30,726 nucleotides of DNA from DATDPY01 sp964395765 (GTDB taxonomy: Bacteria; Bacteroidota; Bacteroidia; Cytophagales; Cyclobacteriaceae), in NCBI GenBank assembly GCA_964395765.1, contig CAYNCU010000018.1, positions 1-30,726 of the forward strand, in the 5' to 3' direction. Below, in pieces: positions 1 through 6,183 of the stretch; the first letter of the stretch is position 1, and every line of letters begins with the position of its first letter. Both the position numbers and the translations under genes were made by a program. A model generated the notes under the pieces. It had not been told where the DNA came from, searched no databases, and saw only the letters and a list, made by a program, of their open reading frames with translations.

Positions 1-1
1 T

Positions 2-466
2 TACGAAGAAAATATTGTCTGGCTTAATGACGGCACTGGAAATTTTCAGGATGTGACGGATAATATTTCTCCGCGCTTTACTTACGACAGCCGTGCCGTG
101 GCTTTCGCCGATCTTTGGAACAGGGGGGTACTGGATATTATCGTTTCAAGTCAGAATAACAGGGTGACCATTATGAAAAATATGGTTACTCCTGATAATA
201 ACTGGGTTGAATTCCATCTAAACGGAGTTAAAAGCAATAAGTGCGGAATTGGAGCCATTGTAGACCTATACTGGGATGGAAAGATGCAATCACAGGTGGT
301 AACAGCCGGAATCGGTTTCTGTTCTGAAAATCAGCGTAGATTACATTTCGGAATCGGGAAAAGCAAAAGCATTGAAAAAGTTGTTGTACACTGGCCTTCA
401 GGGATTATTCAAACCATTGATAATCCGGGAATCAACGGACTTCATGAGGTAACGGAAGCAATATGA
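2..466 (+). CDS. FG-GAP/ASPIC-UnbV (CRTAC1-like) protein, 3' part only
   Basis: The reading frame is open from the first bases of the window, so this is the C-terminal ~154 residues of a larger protein whose start lies upstream. The first visible residues contain NDGTGNF followed by a VT, the calcium-binding loop style of FG-GAP/VCBS propeller repeats. From about codon 65 the sequence matches the ASPIC/UnbV domain pattern: a GIGAIVDLYWDG segment, then QVVTAGIGFCSENQRRLHFG, then VVVHWPSG. Proteins of this family are normally secreted or surface-exposed; their biochemical role is not well established, although one member (UnbV) is conserved in enediyne biosynthetic clusters. The stop overlaps the start of the next gene (ATGA), indicating translational coupling. 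The family call is strong; function is open because the N-terminus is not seen. Confidence 0.88.
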   Translation, partial: YEENIVWLNDGTGNFQDVTDNISPRFTYDSRAVAFADLWNRGVLDIIVSSQNNRVTIMKNMVTPDNNWVEFHLNGVKSNKCGIGAIVDLYWDGKMQSQVVTAGIGFCSENQRRLHFGIGKSKSIEKVVVHWPSGIIQTIDNPGINGLHEVTEAI

Positions 467-1305
467 ATCCAACTACCGACTCACAAAATATCGCAAGCCC
501 GCAGAAAAATTCCGGGTTTAAATCCTTTATTTCAAGGTATTCCCCTCCGATATTGATTTCCCTGATCCTGCTTGCCGGACAGTTGAGTTATGGAATGCTG
601 TCATCCTATAAGACAGTTTTGGTATCCGTAACGACCTGTATGATTACCGAGTCATTGTTGGCGAGACTATTACAGGGACGTTGGAGAAACCTTTCAAGCG
701 CCTATATTTCAGGAATCAGCGTAAGCATTTTGATCCGCTCTACTTTACTCTGGCCCTATGCGGTAACAGGCATGCTATCCATTATCTCCAAATATGTATT
801 GCAATACAAAGGAAAGCATATTTGGAATCCATCCAATTTCGGAGTTTCATGGATGCTCTTCACGGCCCCGCTAACGGTTGCCGTTTTAAGTATTCAGTGG
901 GGAAATAATATGCTTCCTATAATTATCATCTGGTTATTGGGCCTTGTCATAGTTTACCGGGCCAAAAGATATAATATCACCATCACTTATGTGATCAGTT
1001 TTGTATTTTTTGCCCTTCTGCGAAGTTACCTGACCGGAGATTCATTCCTTGCCGAAGTGGCTCCGATAACCGGTCCCATGTACCAGTTATTTATTTTCTT
1101 TATGATCACCGACCCCGTGACCACCGTCAAGAGTAAAAAGGGACAGGTGCTCGTAGCCTTCCTGATAGCCTTTGTAGAATTTATCCTCAGAATGAATCAA
1201 TTTATTTACGCTCCTTTTTATTCGCTGTTTATTGTAGGCCCGATCGCTATGATCATTGAGCAAAACCTGGCTAAGGTTAAAAAGTTAATACCGGCCAAAG
1301 GGTAA
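463..1305 (+). CDS. RnfD/NqrB-like polytopic membrane protein (UnbU-type)
   Basis: A 280-residue, very hydrophobic protein with roughly eight to ten predicted membrane segments after a ~35-residue polar N-terminus. The pattern resembles the NQR2/RnfD/RnfE family: HIWNPSNFG in the middle (RnfD proteins have an H-x-FNPA segment here) and ITDPVTT near residue 215 (RnfD/NqrB: TDPVT). The Ser-Gly-Ala-Thr flavin-attachment motif that precedes TDPVT in RnfD/NqrB is not present; the corresponding place reads TGPMY. The gene starts inside the stop codon of the ASPIC/UnbV gene. That pairing is the same as UnbV-UnbU, two conserved accessory genes of enediyne clusters, where UnbU is also a polytopic membrane protein. 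No other Rnf or Nqr subunit is visible, so a complete ion-pumping complex is not supported here. Function unknown. Confidence 0.75.
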   Translation: MNPTTDSQNIASPQKNSGFKSFISRYSPPILISLILLAGQLSYGMLSSYKTVLVSVTTCMITESLLARLLQGRWRNLSSAYISGISVSILIRSTLLWPYAVTGMLSIISKYVLQYKGKHIWNPSNFGVSWMLFTAPLTVAVLSIQWGNNMLPIIIIWLLGLVIVYRAKRYNITITYVISFVFFALLRSYLTGDSFLAEVAPITGPMYQLFIFFMITDPVTTVKSKKGQVLVAFLIAFVEFILRMNQFIYAPFYSLFIVGPIAMIIEQNLAKVKKLIPAKG

Positions 1306-1310
1306 AAATA

Positions 1311-1352
1311 GAAGACGGAAGATGGAGATCAGAAATCAGAGGTCGGAGGATG
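1311..1352. repeat. Degenerate heptamer tandem repeat
   Basis: Six consecutive 7-nt units begin six bases after the stop of the RnfD-like gene: GAAGACG, GAAGATG, GAGATCA, GAAATCA, GAGGTCG, GAGGATG. Each starts with GA and is almost purely purine in its first four positions. It is non-coding and sits between two convergent genes. Similar purine-rich heptad runs occur in intergenic DNA of Bacteroidota as far as I recall, but this could not be checked. Confidence 0.6.
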
Positions 1353-1371
1353 AAATCATTAAAGGTAAAAA

Positions 1372-1398
1372 CTTTCCTCGGACAGCATACCGCTGTCC
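1372..1398 (-). terminator. Probable terminator of the DUF2461 gene
   Basis: A perfect 7-bp inverted repeat, GGACAGC (1380-1386) and GCTGTCC (1392-1398), encloses a 5-nt loop. On the minus strand it lies eight bases after the DUF2461 stop and is followed, after a short purine spacer, by GTTTTTACC. The T-run is not directly adjacent, so efficiency is uncertain. On the plus strand no T-run follows. Confidence 0.5.
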
Positions 1399-1405
1399 TC
1401 AGCCC

Positions 1406-2098
1406 TCATAATCCGGAAATGGACCGTGGTTCCCCGTTATTATCGGTTGTCAGCACCCAGCTCATATAATCGAAGAATGGTCTCATTTTTATGTATGTAT
1501 CGATTACCTTTTTACTGAAAGAAGGTGACGCAATTTCATTGTCCGTGAATTTTCTTCGAAGGATAAACTGCTTCATTTTAATAAATTCTATTCCTTCCAG
1601 GTCCGTGGAATAACCTCTGGGTGCGGATTTAAGTTTATCCCCTTGTAATTCACCGAATGTCCTGCGAAATAGGCGATCGGAAGTTAATTTATCAATACTT
1701 ACAAAGTCCGACGCAAATTCATCCCGGATCCTTTTCAGGTCTTCAGCCACGGGTCCGTAAAAACCGCCGGCAATATAGCTGTTGCCCGGTTGAAACCTGT
1801 AATAATAACCTCCGCGTAAAAATGGCGGTGCTCTTTTTAGCCTTCCTGCAAAATAGGTTTTATAGGGAGACTTATCAGCTGAAAACCTGAGGTCTCTGTA
1901 GATCCGTTGCATGCTTTTTATTCCGGACGATGTTTCAAGGTGATCATAATGAATCATTTCAGCAATGATGTGATCCATGAACGCTCCGGTTTCCATCCTG
2001 GCTTTTTCATAATGTCCTTTATTGTTAAGAAACCAGGTCCTGTTGTTGTGTTCTTTCAGGTTATTAAGAAAGACAAGAATACTGGGAGAGAGCTTCAT
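1406..2098 (-). CDS. DUF2461 (TIGR02453) family protein
   Basis: A soluble 230-residue protein without signal peptide. It shows the family pattern: an N-terminal FLNNLKEHNNRTWFLNNKG segment, then KSMQRIYRDLRFSADKSPYK around residues 62-81, then a glycine-rich GGYYYRFQPGNSYIAGGFY segment. This family is widespread in Bacteroidota and other bacteria, about 220 residues long, and has no proven biochemical function. The length is normal and there is no sign of damage. The gene is convergent to the RnfD-like gene and divergent from the first glnK-amtB cassette, with a long AT-rich region upstream. It starts at ATG with no clear ribosome-binding site, as usual in this phylum. Confidence 0.85.
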   Translation of the reverse strand: MKLSPSILVFLNNLKEHNNRTWFLNNKGHYEKARMETGAFMDHIIAEMIHYDHLETSSGIKSMQRIYRDLRFSADKSPYKTYFAGRLKRAPPFLRGGYYYRFQPGNSYIAGGFYGPVAEDLKRIRDEFASDFVSIDKLTSDRLFRRTFGELQGDKLKSAPRGYSTDLEGIEFIKMKQFILRRKFTDNEIASPSFSKKVIDTYIKMRPFFDYMSWVLTTDNNGEPRSISGL

Positions 2099-2330
2099 GG
2101 CCCTGAAATTATTATTTATTAATATGATACAAAACCACTCAAAATAAAATACCCCTTTACTGATTTATTTATAATTGAGCCCGAATTTTATGAAGTTGAT
2201 AAAATAACCCAAAAATTATCTATTTACATATTTAATTAACATATAAGGTATATTAAGAAGCCCATATATCATTATTTACATAAATATTGTTAAAATATGT
2301 TAAAATAATATGCATAATTAAAACTAATTA

Positions 2331-2338
2331 CATATTTG
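2331..2338 (+). promoter_or_regulatory. Weak -7 element candidate for the first glnK-amtB operon
   Basis: CATATTTG differs from the Bacteroidota -7 consensus TAnnTTTG at one position. The identical octamer occurs before the cold-shock gene (26390-26397), where a correctly spaced TTG is also present. Here no TTG is found 19 bases upstream, so the call is weak. The tandem GTTAAAATA repeat at 2289-2307 just upstream could be an operator. Confidence 0.3.
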
Positions 2339-2374
2339 CCATACAAATACCAACACCTTGATTAAGTATAACAT

Positions 2375-2515
2375 ATGCTTCCCTGTCAGGTACGCTAAAT
2401 ACCGGGCTAGAAGCATTTTTCCTTTCCAGCGCATCCTGCCAAGGATCGAGGGGTTTTCAATCCTCAGGTTCTGAAATTCAGCTCCCTTTTATTTTCCGCT
2501 TATCGCTGAGAAAAA
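2375..2515 (+). promoter_or_regulatory. Structured leader with attenuator-like hairpins before glnK
   Basis: Four potential hairpins lie in a row. First, ATGCTTC (2375-2381) pairs with GAAGCAT (2410-2416); inside it CC pairs with GG and GGTA with TACC, and a run of five T follows (2416-2420), which looks like an intrinsic terminator. Next, ATCCT-GCCA-AGGAT lies near 2433-2446, then GAGGG paired with TCCTC near 2448-2465, and finally TCAGC paired with GCTGA across 2478-2511. The arrangement suggests an attenuated or ligand-responsive leader, but I do not recognise it as a known riboswitch class. The pairings are seen in the sequence; the regulatory role is inference. Confidence 0.4.
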
Positions 2516-2561
2516 ATTGTAATCGAATAGTTAAAGTTTTCACATAAATTCTTAAAACCAT

Positions 2562-2930
2562 ATGAAAAAAATAGAAGCCATTGTTCGTGTTTCCAAGTTT
2601 CAGGAGATTAAGGAAGCCCTCCATGAAATTGACATTGATTTCTTTTCTTACTGGGATTCAACCGGAGTTGGAAACGAAAAACTCCACCAGGGTGCATACC
2701 GGGGAACGGTCCATGATACGGAATTCGTACCCAGAAGGATCCTGCATATTGTGGTCCGTGACCAGAACCTAAGGAAAACGGTAGAATGTCTTTTGAAAAC
2801 GGCCTATACCGGAGAGGTAGGGGATGGAAAGATATTCGTTTCGCCCGTTGAAGAATCCTACCGAATCCGAACCGGAGAAAGCGGCGATGAATCTCTCTTT
2901 ATGAAGGATCATGAAAACAGTAAGGAATAG
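2562..2930 (+). CDS. glnK: PII-family nitrogen regulator, copy 1 (GlnK/GlnB-like)
   Basis: A 122-residue PII signalling protein, predicted to sit in the cytoplasm as a trimer and gate the partner ammonium channel according to ATP/ADP and 2-oxoglutarate. The start MKKIEAI and the C-terminal GDGKIFVSPVEESYRIRTGE are canonical, and the ungapped numbering agrees with E. coli PII: K90, R101 and R103 are present, so nucleotide binding looks intact. The T-loop differs. The Mg/2-oxoglutarate ligand Q39 is Glu, K58 is Arg, and the uridylylation tyrosine Y51 is His; Y46-R47-G48 are retained. It is about ten residues longer than usual because of a C-terminal tail ending KDHENSKE. The ammonium transporter follows after 39 bases, the classic glnK-amtB operon. 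Starts at ATG. Confidence 0.93.
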   Translation: MKKIEAIVRVSKFQEIKEALHEIDIDFFSYWDSTGVGNEKLHQGAYRGTVHDTEFVPRRILHIVVRDQNLRKTVECLLKTAYTGEVGDGKIFVSPVEESYRIRTGESGDESLFMKDHENSKE

Positions 2931-2969
2931 AATTATATAATCATTAAACCTATAACCGATCATAGAAAA

Positions 2970-4520
2970 ATGACTAAAAAAATAATATATGTGTTTTTCC
3001 TGGCGATAACCATTTTGGTTACCTATACAGGAAGCTGGGCGGATACTCGCAATCCCGATCCCAGCGGAACCAATACCGGAAATGCAAGCGACATTGCCGC
3101 CGCTAAACCCGGGGCCCCGACTTTTGAAGAGGTCGCTTCATCGGTGGGTCACAACCAGGTGGCCATCAATATTATGTGGACGCTGATCACCGGCTTTCTG
3201 GTAATGTTCATGCAGGCTGGTTTTGCCATGGTGGAAGCCGGTTTAACCCGGGCAAAAAATGTTTCGCACACCATGGCCATGAATTTTATGATTTACCCCC
3301 TGGGCATGTTGGGATTTTATATTTGCGGATTTGCCTTTATGTTCGGCGGTTTCGGTTCGATCGGAACCATGGGGGGATTCGATGGCTTAAACAGTGAGTT
3401 TTCAATAAGTCTTTTCGGGAAAACCTTTGACCTTATCGGTACCAAGGGATTCTTTCTGACCAACAGCGTATACGATGTCAGCGTGTTCGCCCTGTTCTTG
3501 TTTCAGATGGTATTCATGGATACCACTGCCACTATTCCTACCGGGGCTATGGCAGAGCGGTGGAAATATTTATCGTTCTTTATTTACGGCCTTTTTGTCG
3601 GAACTGTGATCTACCCGATTTTTGGAAACTGGGTATGGGGAGGCGGATGGCTTGCCGATCTTGGAACTAACTTCGGGTTAGGACATGGACATGTTGATTT
3701 TGCCGGTTCATCGGTGGTGCATATGACCGGGGGAGTAATTGCCCTTGTTGGCGCTTACATTCTTGGTCCGAGAATCGGGAAATATAATAAGGATGGCAGT
3801 ATTAATGCGATTCCCGGGCATAATATTCCCATGGCCGTCATAGGTACCTTTATTCTTGCCTTCGGCTGGTTCGGTTTCAATCCCGGATCCACCCTGGCAG
3901 GAGGAGACCTGAGAATAGCCGTAGTGGCTACCAATACTATGCTTGCCTCCGCTACCGGTGCTCTTGCCGCCACCCTTTGGATGTGGTTAATCAGGACAAA
4001 AAAACCGGATCCAACCATGATGCTGAATGGCATGCTCGCCGGCCTGGTGGCCATTACCGCACCCTGTGCGTTTGTTAATTCGGGGGGCGCATGCATCATT
4101 GGACTGGTAGCTGGAGTACTCGTGGTTGAAGCTGCCTTGTTTATCGATCAGAAGCTTAAAATCGACGACCCTGTAGGGGCAATAGCCGTACATGGAGTGA
4201 ACGGAGCATGGGGCTGCCTGGCCTTGGGACTCTTCGCCGACGGATCTTATGGAAGCGGATGGAACGGTGTTCCGGGTACGGTAACCGGATTATTTTACGG
4301 CAATGCCGGTCAGTTCTTCGCCGAAGTGATCGGTGTGCTGACAAACTTTATCTACGTCGGAGCGATATCTTGGATTATTTTTAAGCTGATTGATAAAGTG
4401 GTTGGTTTAAGGGTAAAACCCACAGAAGAAGTCAATGGTCTGGACTTATATGAAATGGGAGTGGAGGGATATTCCGGTATCAAGCTGGATAAAAATATTG
4501 AAACGCCTTTGTCCCACTAG
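2970..4520 (+). CDS. amtB: Ammonium transporter AmtB, copy 1
   Basis: A 516-residue Amt/Rh-family ammonium channel of the inner membrane. A cleavable signal peptide (about residues 1-24, ending GSWA-D) is followed by a ~40-residue periplasmic linker and the eleven-helix core. Pore residues are recognisable: the phenylalanine gate region FQMVF (178-182), GAMAER (192-197), D243 and the first pore histidine H251 in DFAGSSVVHMTGG, FGFNPGS (302-308), and the second pore histidine H408 in AIAVHGVNGAWG. A longer loop around residues 125-165 (GSIGTMGGFDGL and following) makes it larger than the second copy. It ends with a cytoplasmic tail containing EEVNGLDLYEMG, common in Amt proteins. It is cotranscribed with the PII gene just upstream and followed by a strong terminator. 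Confidence 0.96.
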   Translation: MTKKIIYVFFLAITILVTYTGSWADTRNPDPSGTNTGNASDIAAAKPGAPTFEEVASSVGHNQVAINIMWTLITGFLVMFMQAGFAMVEAGLTRAKNVSHTMAMNFMIYPLGMLGFYICGFAFMFGGFGSIGTMGGFDGLNSEFSISLFGKTFDLIGTKGFFLTNSVYDVSVFALFLFQMVFMDTTATIPTGAMAERWKYLSFFIYGLFVGTVIYPIFGNWVWGGGWLADLGTNFGLGHGHVDFAGSSVVHMTGGVIALVGAYILGPRIGKYNKDGSINAIPGHNIPMAVIGTFILAFGWFGFNPGSTLAGGDLRIAVVATNTMLASATGALAATLWMWLIRTKKPDPTMMLNGMLAGLVAITAPCAFVNSGGACIIGLVAGVLVVEAALFIDQKLKIDDPVGAIAVHGVNGAWGCLALGLFADGSYGSGWNGVPGTVTGLFYGNAGQFFAEVIGVLTNFIYVGAISWIIFKLIDKVVGLRVKPTEEVNGLDLYEMGVEGYSGIKLDKNIETPLSH

Positions 4521-4544
4521 TGGTTCGATTACAATGTTTGGTAA

Positions 4545-4573
4545 GGTCGTGGTTACACACGGCCTTTTTTTTT
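4545..4573 (+). terminator. Intrinsic terminator after amtB copy 1
   Basis: GGTCGTG (4545-4551) pairs with CACGGCC (4558-4564), with one G-U pair and a 6-nt loop, followed directly by nine T (4565-4573). It lies 24 bases after the amtB stop and 20 bases before the convergent methyltransferase stop. Confidence 0.9.
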
Positions 4574-4592
4574 GAATAAAATTATCCCAGTC

Positions 4593-5249
4593 CTACTTTT
4601 TATAACTAATGGAAATACCCGCGCTGCTGGAACGATTTATGGTAGTGGTATAATTAGGAAGACTACTGATGTAATTTACAAATTCCTTTGTGCCGTAAAA
4701 GCCTTCCAATACATTGTGAGCAGTAAAACATCCTCCGGCTTTCAACTTCGGGTCGATATCTTTAAAATATTGCGTATACCATTCCTTATCCGCATCGGAA
4801 AAAACAAAATCAAAAGGACCTTTCAGTTCTTTTACGATCACATGGGCATCTCCGAGCCGGGCATCAACATAATTAATTAATCCTGCCTTTTTAAGATTTT
4901 CAACCGCTTCATTATGACGTCCTTCATCAATTTCAATGGTGGTTAATTTACCCCCGGTTTTACTTAAAGCCCATGCAATCCATATCGTGGAGTGACCGGT
5001 TGAGGTACCAATTTCCAAAGCGGATTTGTAACCGTTTTTTACAACCAAATCATATAAGGTCTTGCCATCCTCGTAGGGGACATTCAGGTTATGCCATTTT
5101 CCTTTATGTGCATCCAGAAATTGCTGCACTTTCTGATCCAGTGAATTCTGATCTGTGGTTTCATCCTGTGCGAAACTAAAGCTAACTAAAAGATTAAAAA
5201 TCAGAAATAACAAGATGGATAATAATTTGCCTTTACCCCGGTATTTCAT
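4593..5249 (-). CDS. Exported class I SAM-dependent O-methyltransferase-like protein
   Basis: Begins with MKYRGKGK, a hydrophobic stretch and SFAQ-D, a textbook signal peptide cleaved near residue 28. The rest is a Rossmann-type methyltransferase of the O-methyltransferase (Methyltransf_3/24) group: ALEIGTSTGHST (motif I, SAM-binding loop), TTIEIDEGR (motif II acidic residue), DARLGDAHV, then FDFVFSDADKEWY and LKAGGCFTAHNVL. Start choice: a GTG six bases upstream is possible, but the ATG at 5249 is preceded by AAAGGAG with 5-nt spacing, an unusually clear Shine-Dalgarno sequence for this phylum. That gives 218 residues. The gene lies antisense between the two glnK-amtB cassettes. SAM is not known to be available outside the cytoplasm, so an exported enzyme of this type is odd. 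Substrate unknown. Confidence 0.85.
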   Translation of the reverse strand: MKYRGKGKLLSILLFLIFNLLVSFSFAQDETTDQNSLDQKVQQFLDAHKGKWHNLNVPYEDGKTLYDLVVKNGYKSALEIGTSTGHSTIWIAWALSKTGGKLTTIEIDEGRHNEAVENLKKAGLINYVDARLGDAHVIVKELKGPFDFVFSDADKEWYTQYFKDIDPKLKAGGCFTAHNVLEGFYGTKEFVNYISSLPNYTTTINRSSSAGISISYKK

Positions 5250-5255
5250 AGACAC

Positions 5256-5814
5256 TCCTTTCCGATAACGTTCTTTGACTCATAATTAAAGGAATAAAAA
5301 CAAAATAGACAATTCCCAGGATCCTTGAAACAGACTGATTGAAATTCGGTAAAATGAATAAGTTATGAATGATTAAATTATTACCCAATTAGCTAAATAA
5401 TGCTGTAAAAAGGTAATATAACATATAATATACAGCTGATATTTTTAATAATTACAGTTAATTATAATAATAAACGGTATTATTAGACATAAATATTAAT
5501 TATTGTCAGTTTATAATTGAAATTTAAAAAATATTCATTTAATAATACAATATAATATTTATATAATTATATTAAATCAACCTAGTGATTTTTCATTATC
5601 GTTGAATATTTTAATGATATTGGCAATAATATAGTCGATTATTTAAAATAATATTATTTTTTAATCATTAAAATACACATACATTATAAATATGACATAT
5701 TTTTTAAAAAATTTTAAATTTTAATTTCTAATTCTACTTTTGTACTGTTTTTAAAAAAGGGGGAATCAGAAGGAGCGAAGGATTGAAACCTTATAATTAA
5801 AACCATAACTAAAC
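5256..5814. other. 559-bp AT-rich intergenic region before glnK copy 2
   Basis: An extremely A/T-rich stretch (about 5380-5740 is nearly free of G and C) with no credible reading frame. Near the methyltransferase start, CAAAATAG (5301-5308) reads as CTATTTTG on the minus strand, one mismatch from the -7 consensus and a possible promoter for that gene. The glnK-proximal end holds a promoter-like site at 5735-5742 and a short leader ending AACCATAACTAAAC. The AT-rich part may act as an UP-like or nucleoid-protein-binding region; nothing else is recognisable. Confidence 0.6.
5712..5742 (+). promoter_or_regulatory. Promoter candidate for glnK-amtB copy 2
   Basis: TACTTTTG (5735-5742) matches the Bacteroidota -7 consensus TAnnTTTG exactly. 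A TTTT (5712-5715) sits where the -33 TTTG is expected, with 19-nt spacing and one mismatch. This predicts a transcript start near 5749 and a leader of about 65 nt. Confidence 0.55.
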
Positions 5815-6162
5815 ATGAAGAAAATCGAAGCCATCATCCGCAAATCAAGATTTGAGGATGTAAAAAATGCATTACATGCGGCAGGTATTGACTTCTTTAC
5901 CTATTGGGATGTAACCGGGATAGGTAATGAAAGCGCAGGAGCCATATACAGGGCTACTGTTTATGAGACCCGTTTCATACAACGTCGAATTATTTCGTTC
6001 GTGGTTCGGGATCATTTAGTGGAAGGCGCCGTAGATGCACTTATCAAAGCATCGCGTACCGGCGAATTAGGGGATGGAAAAATATTCATCTCCGATATGG
6101 TTGAATCGATCCGGATCAGAACCGGCGAAAGAGGACCAGAGTCATTATACATTAAAGATTAA
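5815..6162 (+). CDS. glnK: PII-family nitrogen regulator, copy 2 (GlnK/GlnB-like)
   Basis: A 115-residue PII protein, clearly paralogous to copy 1 (shared MKKIEAI start, IDFFxYWDxTGxGNE segment and xIRIRTGExGxESL end). With one residue fewer in the T-loop, numbering is shifted by one: nucleotide-binding K89, R100 and R102 are present. The Q39 equivalent is Glu and the K58 equivalent is Arg, as in copy 1. Unlike copy 1 it has a tyrosine (Y50) at the place of the uridylylatable Y51, in IYRATVYETRF. The loop is short and lacks the usual RQKG. The transporter gene follows after 21 bases, so the two are surely cotranscribed and this PII probably gates that AmtB. Whether the tyrosine is modified depends on a GlnD-type enzyme that is not in this window. 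Confidence 0.93.
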   Translation: MKKIEAIIRKSRFEDVKNALHAAGIDFFTYWDVTGIGNESAGAIYRATVYETRFIQRRIISFVVRDHLVEGAVDALIKASRTGELGDGKIFISDMVESIRIRTGERGPESLYIKD

Positions 6163-6183
6163 TTAACTAAACCTAAAAAAATC

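Larger units (their letters stand above)
2099..2561. other. 463-bp intergenic region: AT-rich part plus glnK leader
   Basis: The part next to the DUF2461 gene (about 2100-2340) is very AT-rich and has no credible reading frame. It contains a tandem direct repeat GTTAAAATA at 2289-2297 and 2299-2307 (10-bp period) and ends in a weak promoter-like CATATTTG (2331-2338). The part next to glnK (2345-2561) has clearly higher GC content and several hairpins; see the separate leader entry. Confidence 0.6.

Noticed and set aside
3755..4099. 114-residue antisense frame within amtB copy 1
   Set aside because: It is a shadow of the highly conserved Amt core.
4572..4880. 102-residue plus-strand frame opposite the methyltransferase gene
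   Set aside because: It begins at the amtB terminator and lies wholly antisense to the methyltransferase coding region; no motif.
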